Program-made: the position numbers and the translations under genes
Part shown: positions 27,203-35,005 of the stretch, in pieces
Layout: the number at the start of each line of letters is the position of its first letter
How positions within the stretch are numbered: the first letter of the stretch is position 1
The notes under the pieces: model-generated
Told to the model about the DNA's origin: nothing
Databases searched by the model: none
The model's input: only the letters and a program-made list of their open reading frames with translations
Assembly (NCBI RefSeq): GCF_000744415.1
Contig: NZ_JQLW01000006.1
Span: 186,001-250,000 of the forward strand
Source of the DNA: Ghiorsea bivora
Lineage (GTDB): Bacteria; Pseudomonadota; Zetaproteobacteria; Mariprofundales; Mariprofundaceae
Length of the DNA stretch: 64,000 bases
Direction of reading: 5' to 3'

Positions 27203-28924
27203 CACCACATCTTTAATCACAAATTGCACCGCATCACCACCCCGATAGTCATCGGTTTGCAATTGCCCCAAAACCGAGACACATACACCTTCTTGTAAAT
27301 CATCTGCCAAAACACCTGCACCAAAAACCACAGCATTGATAAACTGCAAACCATCCGTCAGTCGTACACGCATCACACCACCCTTAAGTTTTTTAGCATC
27401 AACCACAGTCACATCATGAATCACCCATAAACACGCGGGGTTAGACTGCCCAACAGGTTCAAAACGCTGCAACCTTGCTGCCAAACCAATATGCAAAGCA
27501 GATAAACTTAATACACCATCAATCAACAAATGATTTTGAATCAGACCATCCATTTGTTGTTGCTTGACTGCTCTTGTAAAATCCAAGACAAAAGCATCCC
27601 AGCTGCCCGATTTAACCGTGCCACCCCCAGCACCAGCATGCCCACCAAACCCATGCAAATGCTCCTCACATGCTTGCAATAACTGACCTATATGGAAACC
27701 TTTTACACCACGCAATGATACACGAATATCTTGGTTGTTATCCACAAAACCTACGGCTGCGGGTCGCCCATGTTGCCTAGCCAAACGCCCTGCAACCAAA
27801 CCCACCACACCAGCATGCCAACTTTCATCATAAACAGTGAGATGTGTATTCTTTTCTTGGTTTTCACCTGTGCTGTTTGGGTGGGTTGCCTCAAGTTTAA
27901 CCAATGCTTGTTTATATGTTTCCACTTCAATTTTTCGCCGTTCTTGGTTGCATACATCCAAAGACGCTGCCAATGCTGCCGCCTCACCTGCATCTTGGCA
28001 GCACAATAAACGCATCGCCTCTTCACCATGCCGCATACGACCCGCCGCATTCACCCGAGGTGCCAAATAAAAACCAATGCTCTCAGTTGAAATGCGTTTA
28101 CGATTTACCTTTGCAATGTCTAACAATGCTGCCATGCCTACAGAAGGAGCAGTACGCAGTTGTTGAAGCCCAAAATGCACCAATACGCGATTCACACCCT
28201 GCAAAGGCATCACATCAGCTACCGTTGCCATTGCCACCCTATCCAGCAATTGTTTTAAATCATAAGCAGGGCGCTGTTTTTTATCAGCAAGCAGCTTCCA
28301 AGTCGCCATCAGCAAAAAGAAAGCAACCCCTGTACCACACAGTACGCGCTCAGCAAAACCACAGTCTTCGCGTGCTGGGTTTAATAAAGCATATGCATTG
28401 GGTAATATCTTGTCAGGCAAATGATGGTCGGTGATAATTAAATCAAAACCTAACGCCGTCGCCTTATCGCATGCATCCAAACATGTGGTACCTGTATCTA
28501 CACTTAACCCCAATGTAGCCCCCGCTTCATAAGCCATCTGCACAGGCTCTACACCAATACCATGCCCATCATCGGCACGGTGTGGAATGGAAAAACAGAC
28601 ATCTGCACCTGCACTTCTTAAGGCTTCTACAAGGATAGTGGTACCGCTTACCCCATCGCAGTCAAAATCACCAAACACATGAACTTTTTCTTTCTTTTCT
28701 ATGGCGAAAACCAAGCGATCTGCCGCTTTTTGCATATCTTGCATGAGGAAAGGGTCTGGTAAATCAGATAATGCAGGCGCAAAAAAAGCATCTTGCTCAG
28801 ATAAGCCTCTCGCTTTGAGTAAACCTTGCCACGCACTTAATGGGTTATCCGCTATCAGTGGCTCATGTCGCCACTGCAATGTGCGCCCCTTTCGCGTGCT
28901 TTTCCCTTGGCAATCAAAAGTCAT
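27188..28924 (-). CDS. recJ: Single-stranded-DNA-specific exonuclease RecJ
   Basis: This 5'-3' exonuclease acts on single-stranded DNA in recombination and mismatch repair. The 578-residue protein shows DHH motif I as HVFGDFDCDGVSGT (usually DYDADG, here FDCDG), ITDHHLPD, a DHHA1 segment with YDESWHAGVVGLVAGRLA and GFGGHAGAGGGTV, and a C-terminal OB domain. Length is normal. The start overlaps the cmoB stop by 11 bp, so the two are co-transcribed. Confidence 0.95.
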   Translation of the reverse strand: MTFDCQGKSTRKGRTLQWRHEPLIADNPLSAWQGLLKARGLSEQDAFFAPALSDLPDPFLMQDMQKAADRLVFAIEKKEKVHVFGDFDCDGVSGTTILVEALRSAGADVCFSIPHRADDGHGIGVEPVQMAYEAGATLGLSVDTGTTCLDACDKATALGFDLIITDHHLPDKILPNAYALLNPAREDCGFAERVLCGTGVAFFLLMATWKLLADKKQRPAYDLKQLLDRVAMATVADVMPLQGVNRVLVHFGLQQLRTAPSVGMAALLDIAKVNRKRISTESIGFYLAPRVNAAGRMRHGEEAMRLLCCQDAGEAAALAASLDVCNQERRKIEVETYKQALVKLEATHPNSTGENQEKNTHLTVYDESWHAGVVGLVAGRLARQHGRPAAVGFVDNNQDIRVSLRGVKGFHIGQLLQACEEHLHGFGGHAGAGGGTVKSGSWDAFVLDFTRAVKQQQMDGLIQNHLLIDGVLSLSALHIGLAARLQRFEPVGQSNPACLWVIHDVTVVDAKKLKGGVMRVRLTDGLQFINAVVFGAGVLADDLQEGVCVSVLGQLQTDDYRGGDAVQFVIKDVVLETN

Positions 28925-29912
28925 ATTTTGCCACCATTACAGCGCGTTTGGGTGCTTGATAACCTTCAATAGTTTTTTGTGTGTTTTGCGGGTCTAAGAA
29001 ATTAGGTAATGACTCAAAAGTCATCCATGCTGTGCTGCGTTGTTCTTCTGTACTGGTTGTATTTAAGGCCACACAACGTATCTCTTTAAACCCTGCCCGC
29101 TGTAACCAAATTTTCAACATGGAAACCGATGGTATAAACCATACATTACGCATTTTGGCATACCGCCCACTGGGCACCAAACACGTGGTTTCATCACCAT
29201 CGACCACCAAGGTTTCCAGCACCAACTCACCACCTTTTTTTAATAAACTGCGTATTTTATACAAATGTTCCAAAGGTTCACGTCTATGGTATAAAATCCC
29301 CATGGAAAACACTGTGTCAAAACACTGCATACCATCAGGCATTTCATCGATACCCGTAGGAATTAAAAAGTTTGCAGCATCGGGTTGATAACGTTTAATA
29401 CTGGCAAAATGGAAAGAGAATAAAGGTGAAGGGTCAATGCCAAGCACCAACTTCGCACCTTCACCCAACATGCGCCACATGTGATAACCCGAACCACAAC
29501 CAATATCCAACACCATTTTATCCTGAAGCGGAGAAATATGTGGTAGCACCCGTTGCCATTTCCAATCTGAACGCCACTCCGTATCAATATGCACACCTAA
29601 AATATCAAAAGGTCCTTTACGCCAAGGGTGGAGCTGTTTTAAAGCTTTCTCCAACTCACTTTGATCAACACTGCTATTTTTTCCATCACCAATGCGCACT
29701 TGTTGCGCAAAATCAACGTCCTGCACATGTATATCTGGCAAAACATTCAAGGCTTGGGACCAACGTAGAAAATCACCATGTTTAAAAATTTTATGCCAGC
29801 CCTGTTGGTTTAACTTTAATAAGGCATCGGTGTAAGGCGCGAAGTCTAGACAAGATAAAATATGCGCTAGGTTTTGATATTCTCTGGCTTGATAAGCTGT
29901 TGTAAAATCCAA
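28914..29912 (-). CDS. cmoB: tRNA U34 carboxymethyltransferase
   Basis: CmoB uses carboxy-SAM to convert 5-hydroxyuridine-34 to 5-oxyacetyluridine in tRNA. Seen are HPWRKGPFDILGVHIDTEWR, the SAM-binding motif VLDIGCGSGYHMWRMLGEGA, FSMGILYHRREPLEHL and YQAPKRAVMVA. I prefer TTG at 29912 (MDFTTAYQ, comparable with MIDFGNFYS of E. coli), with GAGGAA 6 nt upstream. An ATG at 29939 would add nine residues and would place that ribosome-binding sequence inside the gene. CmoA, which makes carboxy-SAM, is not in the window. Confidence 0.93.
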   Translation of the reverse strand: MDFTTAYQAREYQNLAHILSCLDFAPYTDALLKLNQQGWHKIFKHGDFLRWSQALNVLPDIHVQDVDFAQQVRIGDGKNSSVDQSELEKALKQLHPWRKGPFDILGVHIDTEWRSDWKWQRVLPHISPLQDKMVLDIGCGSGYHMWRMLGEGAKLVLGIDPSPLFSFHFASIKRYQPDAANFLIPTGIDEMPDGMQCFDTVFSMGILYHRREPLEHLYKIRSLLKKGGELVLETLVVDGDETTCLVPSGRYAKMRNVWFIPSVSMLKIWLQRAGFKEIRCVALNTTSTEEQRSTAWMTFESLPNFLDPQNTQKTIEGYQAPKRAVMVAKYDF

Positions 29913-29995
29913 TGTTTCCTCACATATATAAAAAGCCAAAGCGTAAACCTCCCATCAGCAAAAGAAAGTAAAAAGCAAGGCAGAGTATTGTAGTC

Positions 29996-30331
29996 AGTCA
30001 TATCATCTACTGAGATATTACCAATCGACTTATCAAGCAAAGATAATGATGCCAGTGTTCTTTTTATAACGCTGATTTGGGATGTTTCTTGTCTTACCCC
30101 TTTTTTTAAAGGGGTAACATCAACCAAATACTTTTCTATAATTTCACTGAATGTTGTGTATTCAGCTTTAAGAATACCTTTAAATGAGTTGTTCATCATT
30201 GCATCTTCAATGACTTCTGCCCATTTGATAGCCTCCAGTTTTGTTTCAAAGGTTTTAGCCCGCTGAGGGAATCCTTTCTTTCTTACTTGAGCCTGCCACT
30301 GGTGTTTTCCACGCTTCCTTATTGTTGCCAT
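29996..30331 (-). pseudogene. Truncated tyrosine integrase (phage/island remnant)
   Basis: The frame starts MATIRKRGKHQWQAQVRKKG, a typical N-terminal arm-binding domain of tyrosine integrases. It continues through KTFETKLEAIKWAEVIEDAM and a core-binding SAM-like segment (TFSEIIEKYLVDVTPLKKG). Homology-like sequence ends near SVDDMTDYN at about 29996; the remaining in-frame tail to 29867 is unrelated and runs into the cmoB start. The catalytic domain with the R-H-R-Y residues is absent. It lies about 210 bp from the 3' end of the initiator tRNA gene, a typical integration site. Confidence 0.8.
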
Positions 30332-30402
30332 ATTATTATCTAAGCCTCTTAAATATATACCCTTTAGAAGGGGTAAAAGTCAATAGGCTGATGAAGATTT
30401 AT

Positions 30403-30486
30403 TGTGACAAATGGTGTGACAAAGCCCTTTTTTAGACTTTTTTCAAACCAAAGAATTGAATCAACTGTGACAAGAATTGTGAAAAA
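30403..30486. repeat. TGTGACAA direct repeats near the integrase remnant
   Basis: TGTGACAA occurs at 30403, 30415 and 30466, with a near copy (TGTGAAAA) at 30479. The two pairs have 12- and 13-bp periods. They lie between the integrase remnant and the tRNA, where arm-type integrase or excisionase sites would be expected. Confidence 0.5.
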
Positions 30487-30489
30487 ACG

Positions 30490-30523
30490 AAAAAGGGACT
30501 TAAGCCGTTAAGCGTAAGCCCCT
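30490..30523 (-). terminator. Intrinsic terminator of tRNA-fMet
   Basis: On the minus strand AGGGGCTTACGC pairs with GGCTTAAGTCCCT (one mismatch, one G-T pair) and is followed by TTTTTC. It lies 18 bp after the tRNA. Confidence 0.75.
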
Positions 30524-30540
30524 ATTAATGTTGCGTAATT

Positions 30541-30615
<75 letters not shown>

Positions 30616-30659
30616 TTATTGGGTGTTTGCCTCAAAGGTTTGAACCCGAAGCGGGGCGA

Positions 30660-30687
30660 ATTGTAGCGTCAACTTTTTAAATAACAA
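30660..30687 (-). promoter_or_regulatory. Probable promoter of tRNA-fMet
   Basis: On the minus strand TTGTTA, a 16-bp spacer and TACAAT are followed by a GC-rich discriminator (TCGCCCC). The -10 element lies about 45 bp before the tRNA. Confidence 0.5.
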
Positions 30688-30784
30688 GCCTTAAGATTTT
30701 CACCTATATCCAAAACTTATCCAGTGTAAGCTTTGGCAAAAATAAACGACAAAACTGCAACACCTTAATTTTGGAGAACCTCAC

Positions 30785-31771
30785 ATGCGTGATATGTTAC
30801 CTTTACTTAAAAAAACAGACTTTCCAGCTCTTAAACGCGCTCGCATGCACACCTTGCAAGTCAACCTCGGTTATTTATGCAATCAAACCTGTTTTCATTG
30901 TCATGTGAATGCTGGCCCTAATCGCAAGGAGTTGATGGATGAAGCCAATATCAACTTACTTATTCAGTTGATGGAAGTGTCAGGCATCAAAACTTTGGAT
31001 TTAACAGGTGGTGCACCTGAAATGAATCCGCACTTTCGTAAACTTGTGCTTGCCGCACGTAAACTCAAAATCAATGTGATTGACCGCTGCAACCTGACTA
31101 TTCTTAATGAAGAAGGGTATGAATGGTTGGCAGACTTCTTAGCAGACAACCAGGTCGAGGTTGCTGCATCCTTACCCTGCTACTTAGAAGACAATGTGGA
31201 CAGTCAGCGCGGCAATGGCGTATTCCAAAGTAGCATTACAGGCATTAAAAAACTTAACGCATTGGGCTATGCTGAAGAAGGTAGTAAACTTACATTAAAT
31301 CTTGTGTACAACCCGCAAGGCATCAGCCTACCCCCTTCACAAGAGGAACTTGAAGCGGCATACAAAAAAGAATTGTTAGCCCGATATGACATCCATTTTA
31401 ATGAACTCTTTACCATCACCAACCAGCCCATTGCTCGGTTTGGCAGTACGCTTGTCAGCAAAGGGTTATTTAATGAATACATGACATTACTCAAAGACAA
31501 CTTTCAACAAGCCAATATGAAAGGTGTGATGTGTCGAACCTTAATCAGTATCGACTGGCAAGGTTATGTCTACGATTGTGATTTTAATCAAATGCTAGGG
31601 CTTCATGCACCTATTGAAGGTGAAGAAAAATTACATATCGCCCAACTCATCGCTCAAGAAGAGTTAGCACAAACCCTAGGTTATGGTTTAGCAGGGCAAC
31701 CTATTGCCATTATGGATCATTGTTATGCCTGCACAGCAGGGCAAGGTTCAAGTTGTGGTGGCGCGTTATAA
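30785..31771 (+). CDS. arsS: ArsS-type arsenosugar biosynthesis radical SAM protein
   Basis: This 328-residue radical SAM enzyme has its [4Fe-4S] cysteines in CNQTCFHC (Cys32, 36, 39). The SAM-binding LDLTGGAPEMNP motif and the C-terminal auxiliary cysteine region (MCRTL, YDCDFNQML, HCYACTAGQGSSCGG) match the ArsS/DUF3641 family. ArsS transfers the deoxyadenosyl group to dimethylarsenite in arsenosugar formation. Some members are selenoproteins, but here the positions are ordinary Cys codons. TTGGAG 8 nt upstream supports the ATG. No arsM, which would supply methylated arsenic, is in the window. Confidence 0.88.
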   Translation: MRDMLPLLKKTDFPALKRARMHTLQVNLGYLCNQTCFHCHVNAGPNRKELMDEANINLLIQLMEVSGIKTLDLTGGAPEMNPHFRKLVLAARKLKINVIDRCNLTILNEEGYEWLADFLADNQVEVAASLPCYLEDNVDSQRGNGVFQSSITGIKKLNALGYAEEGSKLTLNLVYNPQGISLPPSQEELEAAYKKELLARYDIHFNELFTITNQPIARFGSTLVSKGLFNEYMTLLKDNFQQANMKGVMCRTLISIDWQGYVYDCDFNQMLGLHAPIEGEEKLHIAQLIAQEELAQTLGYGLAGQPIAIMDHCYACTAGQGSSCGGAL

Positions 31772-31774
31772 GCA

Positions 31775-31804
31775 CAAAAAAAGCCCTCTAGGTTTTAGAG
31801 GGCT
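31775..31804 (-). terminator. Intrinsic terminator of the 31813 lipoprotein gene
   Basis: The stem AGCCCTCTA / TAGAGGGCT has a 5-nt loop. On the minus strand it is followed by T7, so it serves the minus-strand gene. It also lies 3 bp after arsS, with no T-run on that strand. Confidence 0.85.
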
Positions 31805-31812
31805 TAGTCGTA

Positions 31813-32499
31813 TTAATTAGATGCGGTCTCTTTTTGTTCCCATGGTAATCCTGCATATTTGGGATAGCCCTCAATGTATAAAACCTTGGCTTTTGTACTA
31901 TCGTGAATATATTGCATAGCTTCGGATACTGTTTGATCCACAAAACCTTGCGGTGAACCCGCCGAACCCGCAATCGCAGATCCAAGTTTCTTGCCTAGCT
32001 CAAGAGGGTTTAGCGTAAAACCTTCTTTCGTTGTATAGGAAGCATAAAAATCTAAATGATAACCTTTAGTGTATGGGAACAAACAAGCCGTAAACTGAAT
32101 TCCACCTGTAGTTCCTGGATGAGGTCGATGCGCACTTCCTGTCCACGCGGCACCTTCACATTGCACACTCTTCAATCCTGCTTGACCTGCTCTCGCCATA
32201 AAAAATGCCATATTACCAGAAAGTTTTTGTGTAACCACCTTAAATCTTCCTGCTTTCTTTGGAAGCGGCGAACCATCTGGAATAGGTCTTGTTTCGCTCA
32301 TATCTGACACAGAACGACCAATTCCGTCACTAACTAAATCTGACATATCAAACCGTGATACGGAAGTTTGAACATCAAAAATTCTATAATGTTCAACAGT
32401 TTTATACTTGTTTGTCATTGCATTATTTGTAGCTCCACAAGATGCCAAAAGTAATGAAACTGATAAAAGCTTCACTCCTAGTTTTAATTGTACTCTCAT
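31813..32499 (-). CDS. Hypothetical lipoprotein
   Basis: This 228-residue protein has a lipoprotein signal peptide ending LLLASC. The mature part contains LSGNMAFFMARAG, a central CEGAAWTGSAHRPHPGTTGG segment and FYASYTTKEGFTLNP, followed by a Gly/Ser-rich stretch. Two cysteines after the lipid-anchored one (in VQCEG and FTACLF) might form a disulphide. I do not recognise a family. It is monocistronic, divergent from trpS, with its own terminator. Confidence 0.75.
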   Translation of the reverse strand: MRVQLKLGVKLLSVSLLLASCGATNNAMTNKYKTVEHYRIFDVQTSVSRFDMSDLVSDGIGRSVSDMSETRPIPDGSPLPKKAGRFKVVTQKLSGNMAFFMARAGQAGLKSVQCEGAAWTGSAHRPHPGTTGGIQFTACLFPYTKGYHLDFYASYTTKEGFTLNPLELGKKLGSAIAGSAGSPQGFVDQTVSEAMQYIHDSTKAKVLYIEGYPKYAGLPWEQKETASN

Positions 32500-32530
32500 T
32501 ACTATCTCTCTCCTTTTCGCGCTTAAGATA

Positions 32531-32548
32531 TTGGCAAGATATTTGCGG
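32531..32548 (+). promoter_or_regulatory. Sigma-54-like element upstream of trpS
   Basis: TTGGCAAGATATTTGC has GG (32533-32534), ten bases and GC (32545-32546), close to the -24/-12 consensus. It lies about 98 bp before the trpS start. A tRNA synthetase is an unusual sigma-54 target, so it may be chance. Confidence 0.3.
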
Positions 32549-32644
32549 GGGGCTAGTCAAGTTTTCCATAAGCAAAACAAAACATTGCTTTAAAGTGGGT
32601 TCAACCTCAATCTTTCGCCTTCATTCATTTTGGAGAAAAGTACC

Positions 32645-33676
32645 GTGGCAAAACAACAACAAGATTCACAAAACATCAAACGCATCGTTTCAGGCATGCG
32701 CTCATCAGGCAAATTACACCTTGGGCACTACAAAGGTGTGCTGCAAAACTGGCTAACTTTGCAAGAGGATAAAGAATGCTTTTTCTTTGCCGCAGACTGG
32801 CATGGTTTAACCACCGAATATGCGAATCCTTCTGTGGTTAAAGAAGGAATTTGGGATATGTTGATGGACTGGTTGGCGGTGGGCATTGACCCTGAAAAAT
32901 CGACGATTTTTATCCAATCTCAAGTACCAGAACATGCCGAATTGCATTTATTGCTATCCTTTATGACTCCACTTTCATGGCTAGAGCGCGTACCCACCTA
33001 TAAAGACCAAATTGCGCAACTACGCGAAAAAGATTTGGGAACGTACGGTTTTTTGGGTTATCCATTGCTTCAATCGGCTGATATTATGATGTATCGCGCC
33101 GATGCTGTGCCTGTGGGCGAAGACCAAGTACCACATATTGAACTGACCCGTGAAATTGGACGCAGATTTAATCACCTTTATCGCCAAGGTATTCCGCCGC
33201 TATTTCCAGATTGCCAAGCTTTATTGATGCCAACATCCAAGCTTCCTGGGCTTGATGGGCGCAAGATGAGTAAATCATACGGCAATGCCATTACGCTATG
33301 CGAGCCTTGGAAGGACACTGAGAAAAAAGTTAAAACCATGCCAACGGATCCTGCGCGTGTTCGCCGCGAAGATGCTGGCACCCCTGAGCTTTGCCCTGTT
33401 TGGGATTTTCATAAAGTCTATTCTACTGAAGAAGAACGTAACGAAGTCCGTGAAGGTTGCACCACAGCAGGTATTGGTTGCTTGGATTGTAAAAGTATCT
33501 TACTCAAACACTTGAAAGATGAATTAGAACCCATCCGTGAGCGTAGAGAAGATTTAGCCAAACGCCCAGATGATGTGAAAGACATTGTGCGAGCAGGCAA
33601 TGAAAAAGCACGTCGTGAAGCACGAAAAACCATGGATAAAGTGCGTAAATCAGTCAAGTTGGATTACAAGCTTTAA
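32645..33676 (+). CDS. trpS: Tryptophanyl-tRNA synthetase
   Basis: This class I aminoacyl-tRNA synthetase charges tRNA-Trp. The 343-residue protein has GMRSSGKLHLGHYKGVLQN (HIGH motif as HLGH), PVGEDQVPHIELTREI and the KMSKS motif GRKMSKSYGNAI. I chose GTG at 32645, because TTGGAG 8 nt upstream is its ribosome-binding sequence; the in-frame TTG at 32630 is part of that sequence. The C-terminal region is highly charged, as in the longer proteobacterial type. Confidence 0.94.
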   Translation: MAKQQQDSQNIKRIVSGMRSSGKLHLGHYKGVLQNWLTLQEDKECFFFAADWHGLTTEYANPSVVKEGIWDMLMDWLAVGIDPEKSTIFIQSQVPEHAELHLLLSFMTPLSWLERVPTYKDQIAQLREKDLGTYGFLGYPLLQSADIMMYRADAVPVGEDQVPHIELTREIGRRFNHLYRQGIPPLFPDCQALLMPTSKLPGLDGRKMSKSYGNAITLCEPWKDTEKKVKTMPTDPARVRREDAGTPELCPVWDFHKVYSTEEERNEVREGCTTAGIGCLDCKSILLKHLKDELEPIRERREDLAKRPDDVKDIVRAGNEKARREARKTMDKVRKSVKLDYKL

Positions 33677-33686
33677 AAAGAGCGTC

Positions 33687-33706
33687 ACTCCCGTGCAGAC
33701 GGGAGT
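33687..33706. repeat. Perfect hairpin after trpS
   Basis: ACTCCCGT and ACGGGAGT form a perfect 8-bp stem with a GCAG loop, 10 bp after the trpS stop. No T-run follows. It opens a 500-bp block (33677-34182) without genes, made of mosaic repeats. Confidence 0.7.
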
Positions 33707-33796
33707 CCATGATTCAAACGGAATGGGTTCCCGCCTTCCCCCAGGGGATACTCTCTTGCTACGCAATTCACCTGATCGCGGGAATGACATATAAAA

Positions 33797-33837
33797 ATAC
33801 AACTGTCACCTCTAGCAAAGTCGAGAGGTCTTGAGAT
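33797..33837. repeat. 41-bp direct repeat, copy A
   Basis: This unit matches 34090-34130 at 39 of 41 positions. It begins ATACAACTGTCACCTC and ends GAGAGGTCTTGAGAT. Internally ACCTC and GAGGT are inverted, so the RNA could fold. A GGGAATGACAT-like block precedes it. Confidence 0.85.
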
Positions 33838-33910
33838 TTTTCCATTCCGTTCGCACTCCAAATCGAAATGATATAAAAAACCGTTTAGATACAATATGGC
33901 AACCTTTTGC

Positions 33911-34083
33911 TAAGCTGCGCCGAAGTATCTTGTGGCAAAAGGATAAAGCGCAGTAACACGCACCCTTTTGACACAAGTAAACGAAGGGAACAAGCAGCTT
34001 ATAAAAGGCAGTTTCTTTGTTGACAAAGAAATGAACAAACACATACAACACGTAAGTGGATTTCCGCCTTCGCGGGGATAACG
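33911..34083. repeat. Mosaic intergenic repeat, copy 4
   Basis: It holds TAAGCTGCGCCGAAG (33911-33925), identical to 10347-10361, then the hairpin TTTCTTTG-TTGA-CAAAGAAA (34012-34031), then a GGATTTCCGCCTTCGCGGGG palindrome-like block (34059-34078). The order matches copies 2 and 3. Confidence 0.6.
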
Positions 34084-34089
34084 TATAGA

Positions 34090-34130
34090 ATACAACTGTC
34101 ACCTCGAGCAAAGTTGAGAGGTCTTGAGAT
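34090..34130. repeat. 41-bp direct repeat, copy B
   Basis: This is the second copy of the unit at 33797-33837, in the same orientation 293 bp further on, with two substitutions (T to G and C to T). It ends about 50 bp before rluB. Confidence 0.85.
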
Positions 34131-34182
34131 ACCTCCACTGCGGTCGGTATGACAACCAAATAACATACAGTGGGGACATTGC

Positions 34183-34956
34183 ATGAACGATAAAAGAAAA
34201 CAACCCGAAAAGCCTGAAAATACAGGCGTTCGCATCAATAAATACCTTGCCAGTTGCGGCCTTTGCTCTAGGCGCGAAGCCGATAAAATGATTGAGGCTG
34301 GGCGCGTACAGGTCAATGGTGAAGTTGTTACCCAAATGGGTACCAAAATTCAGCCCAATGATTTGGTATTGGTCGATGATAAACCCGTGGACAACAACCA
34401 AGAGCAAATCTACCTGCTTTACAACAAACCCCGTGGTTTATTGTGCTCGCGCAAAGATGATAAAGGTCGCCCGTTGATTTATGACCATTTGGACATCCCT
34501 GCGCATGTGCAATCAGTTGGTCGCTTGGATATGGATAGTGAAGGTTTATTATTGCTCACCAGCAATGGTGAAATCTTGCAAACATTGATTGCGCCAAAAA
34601 ACAAAATTCCGCGCAAATACAAAGTGAAATTCACAGGTTCTTTAAGCTTAGAAAGCATTGAAAAGTTACGCAATGGCGGTATCGATTTGGGTAAAGGTGA
34701 ATTAAGCGACCCTTGGGATATGAGCATTGACTCCGATAATGGTGGGCATAGTTGGATAACCGTAACCATCAAACGCGGCAGATGGCGCGAAATCCGCCGT
34801 ACTTTGGATGCAGTGGGCCACATTGTGCGCCGCTTGATTCGCGTACGTTTTGGTCCGATTAAACTTGAAGAGGGTATGCCCATAGGCAGCTGGCGTAATT
34901 TGAGCAGCAAAGAAGTCGCCGCCCTAAAACGCCTGCATAAAGACGCTTCAAAATAA
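34183..34956 (+). CDS. rluB: 23S rRNA pseudouridine synthase RluB family
   Basis: This 257-residue RsuA/RluB-type enzyme converts a uridine of 23S rRNA (E. coli U2605) to pseudouridine. It has an N-terminal S4 RNA-binding domain (RINKYLASCGLCSRREADKM), LLYNKPRGLLCSR, the catalytic Asp in VGRLDMDSEGLLLLT, and WREIRRTLDAVGHIVRRLIR. Similar enzymes (RluE, RluF, RsuA) differ in target; the RluB call rests on the C-terminal sequence and is somewhat less sure than the family call. Confidence 0.88.
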   Translation: MNDKRKQPEKPENTGVRINKYLASCGLCSRREADKMIEAGRVQVNGEVVTQMGTKIQPNDLVLVDDKPVDNNQEQIYLLYNKPRGLLCSRKDDKGRPLIYDHLDIPAHVQSVGRLDMDSEGLLLLTSNGEILQTLIAPKNKIPRKYKVKFTGSLSLESIEKLRNGGIDLGKGELSDPWDMSIDSDNGGHSWITVTIKRGRWREIRRTLDAVGHIVRRLIRVRFGPIKLEEGMPIGSWRNLSSKEVAALKRLHKDASK

Positions 34957-34957
34957 A

Positions 34958-34985
34958 AAAGGGCGGGCATTGCTGCCCACCCTTT
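34958..34985. terminator. Bidirectional intrinsic terminator between rluB and clpB
   Basis: AAAGGGCGGGCA and TGCCCACCCTTT pair with one mismatch around a TTGC loop. A T-run follows on the minus strand and a short one on the plus strand, so it can serve both convergent genes. Confidence 0.85.
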
Positions 34986-35005
34986 CGTCATGTTTTTCCA
35001 TCAAG

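Noticed and set aside
27731-28434. Several long plus-strand frames inside recJ
   Set aside because: They are antisense shadows of a clear RecJ frame, with no recognisable domain, signal or ribosome-binding site.
33797-34130. Possible CRISPR-like array from the 41-bp repeats
   Set aside because: Only two copies occur 293 bp apart, and the intervening DNA is other repeat blocks, not regular spacers.
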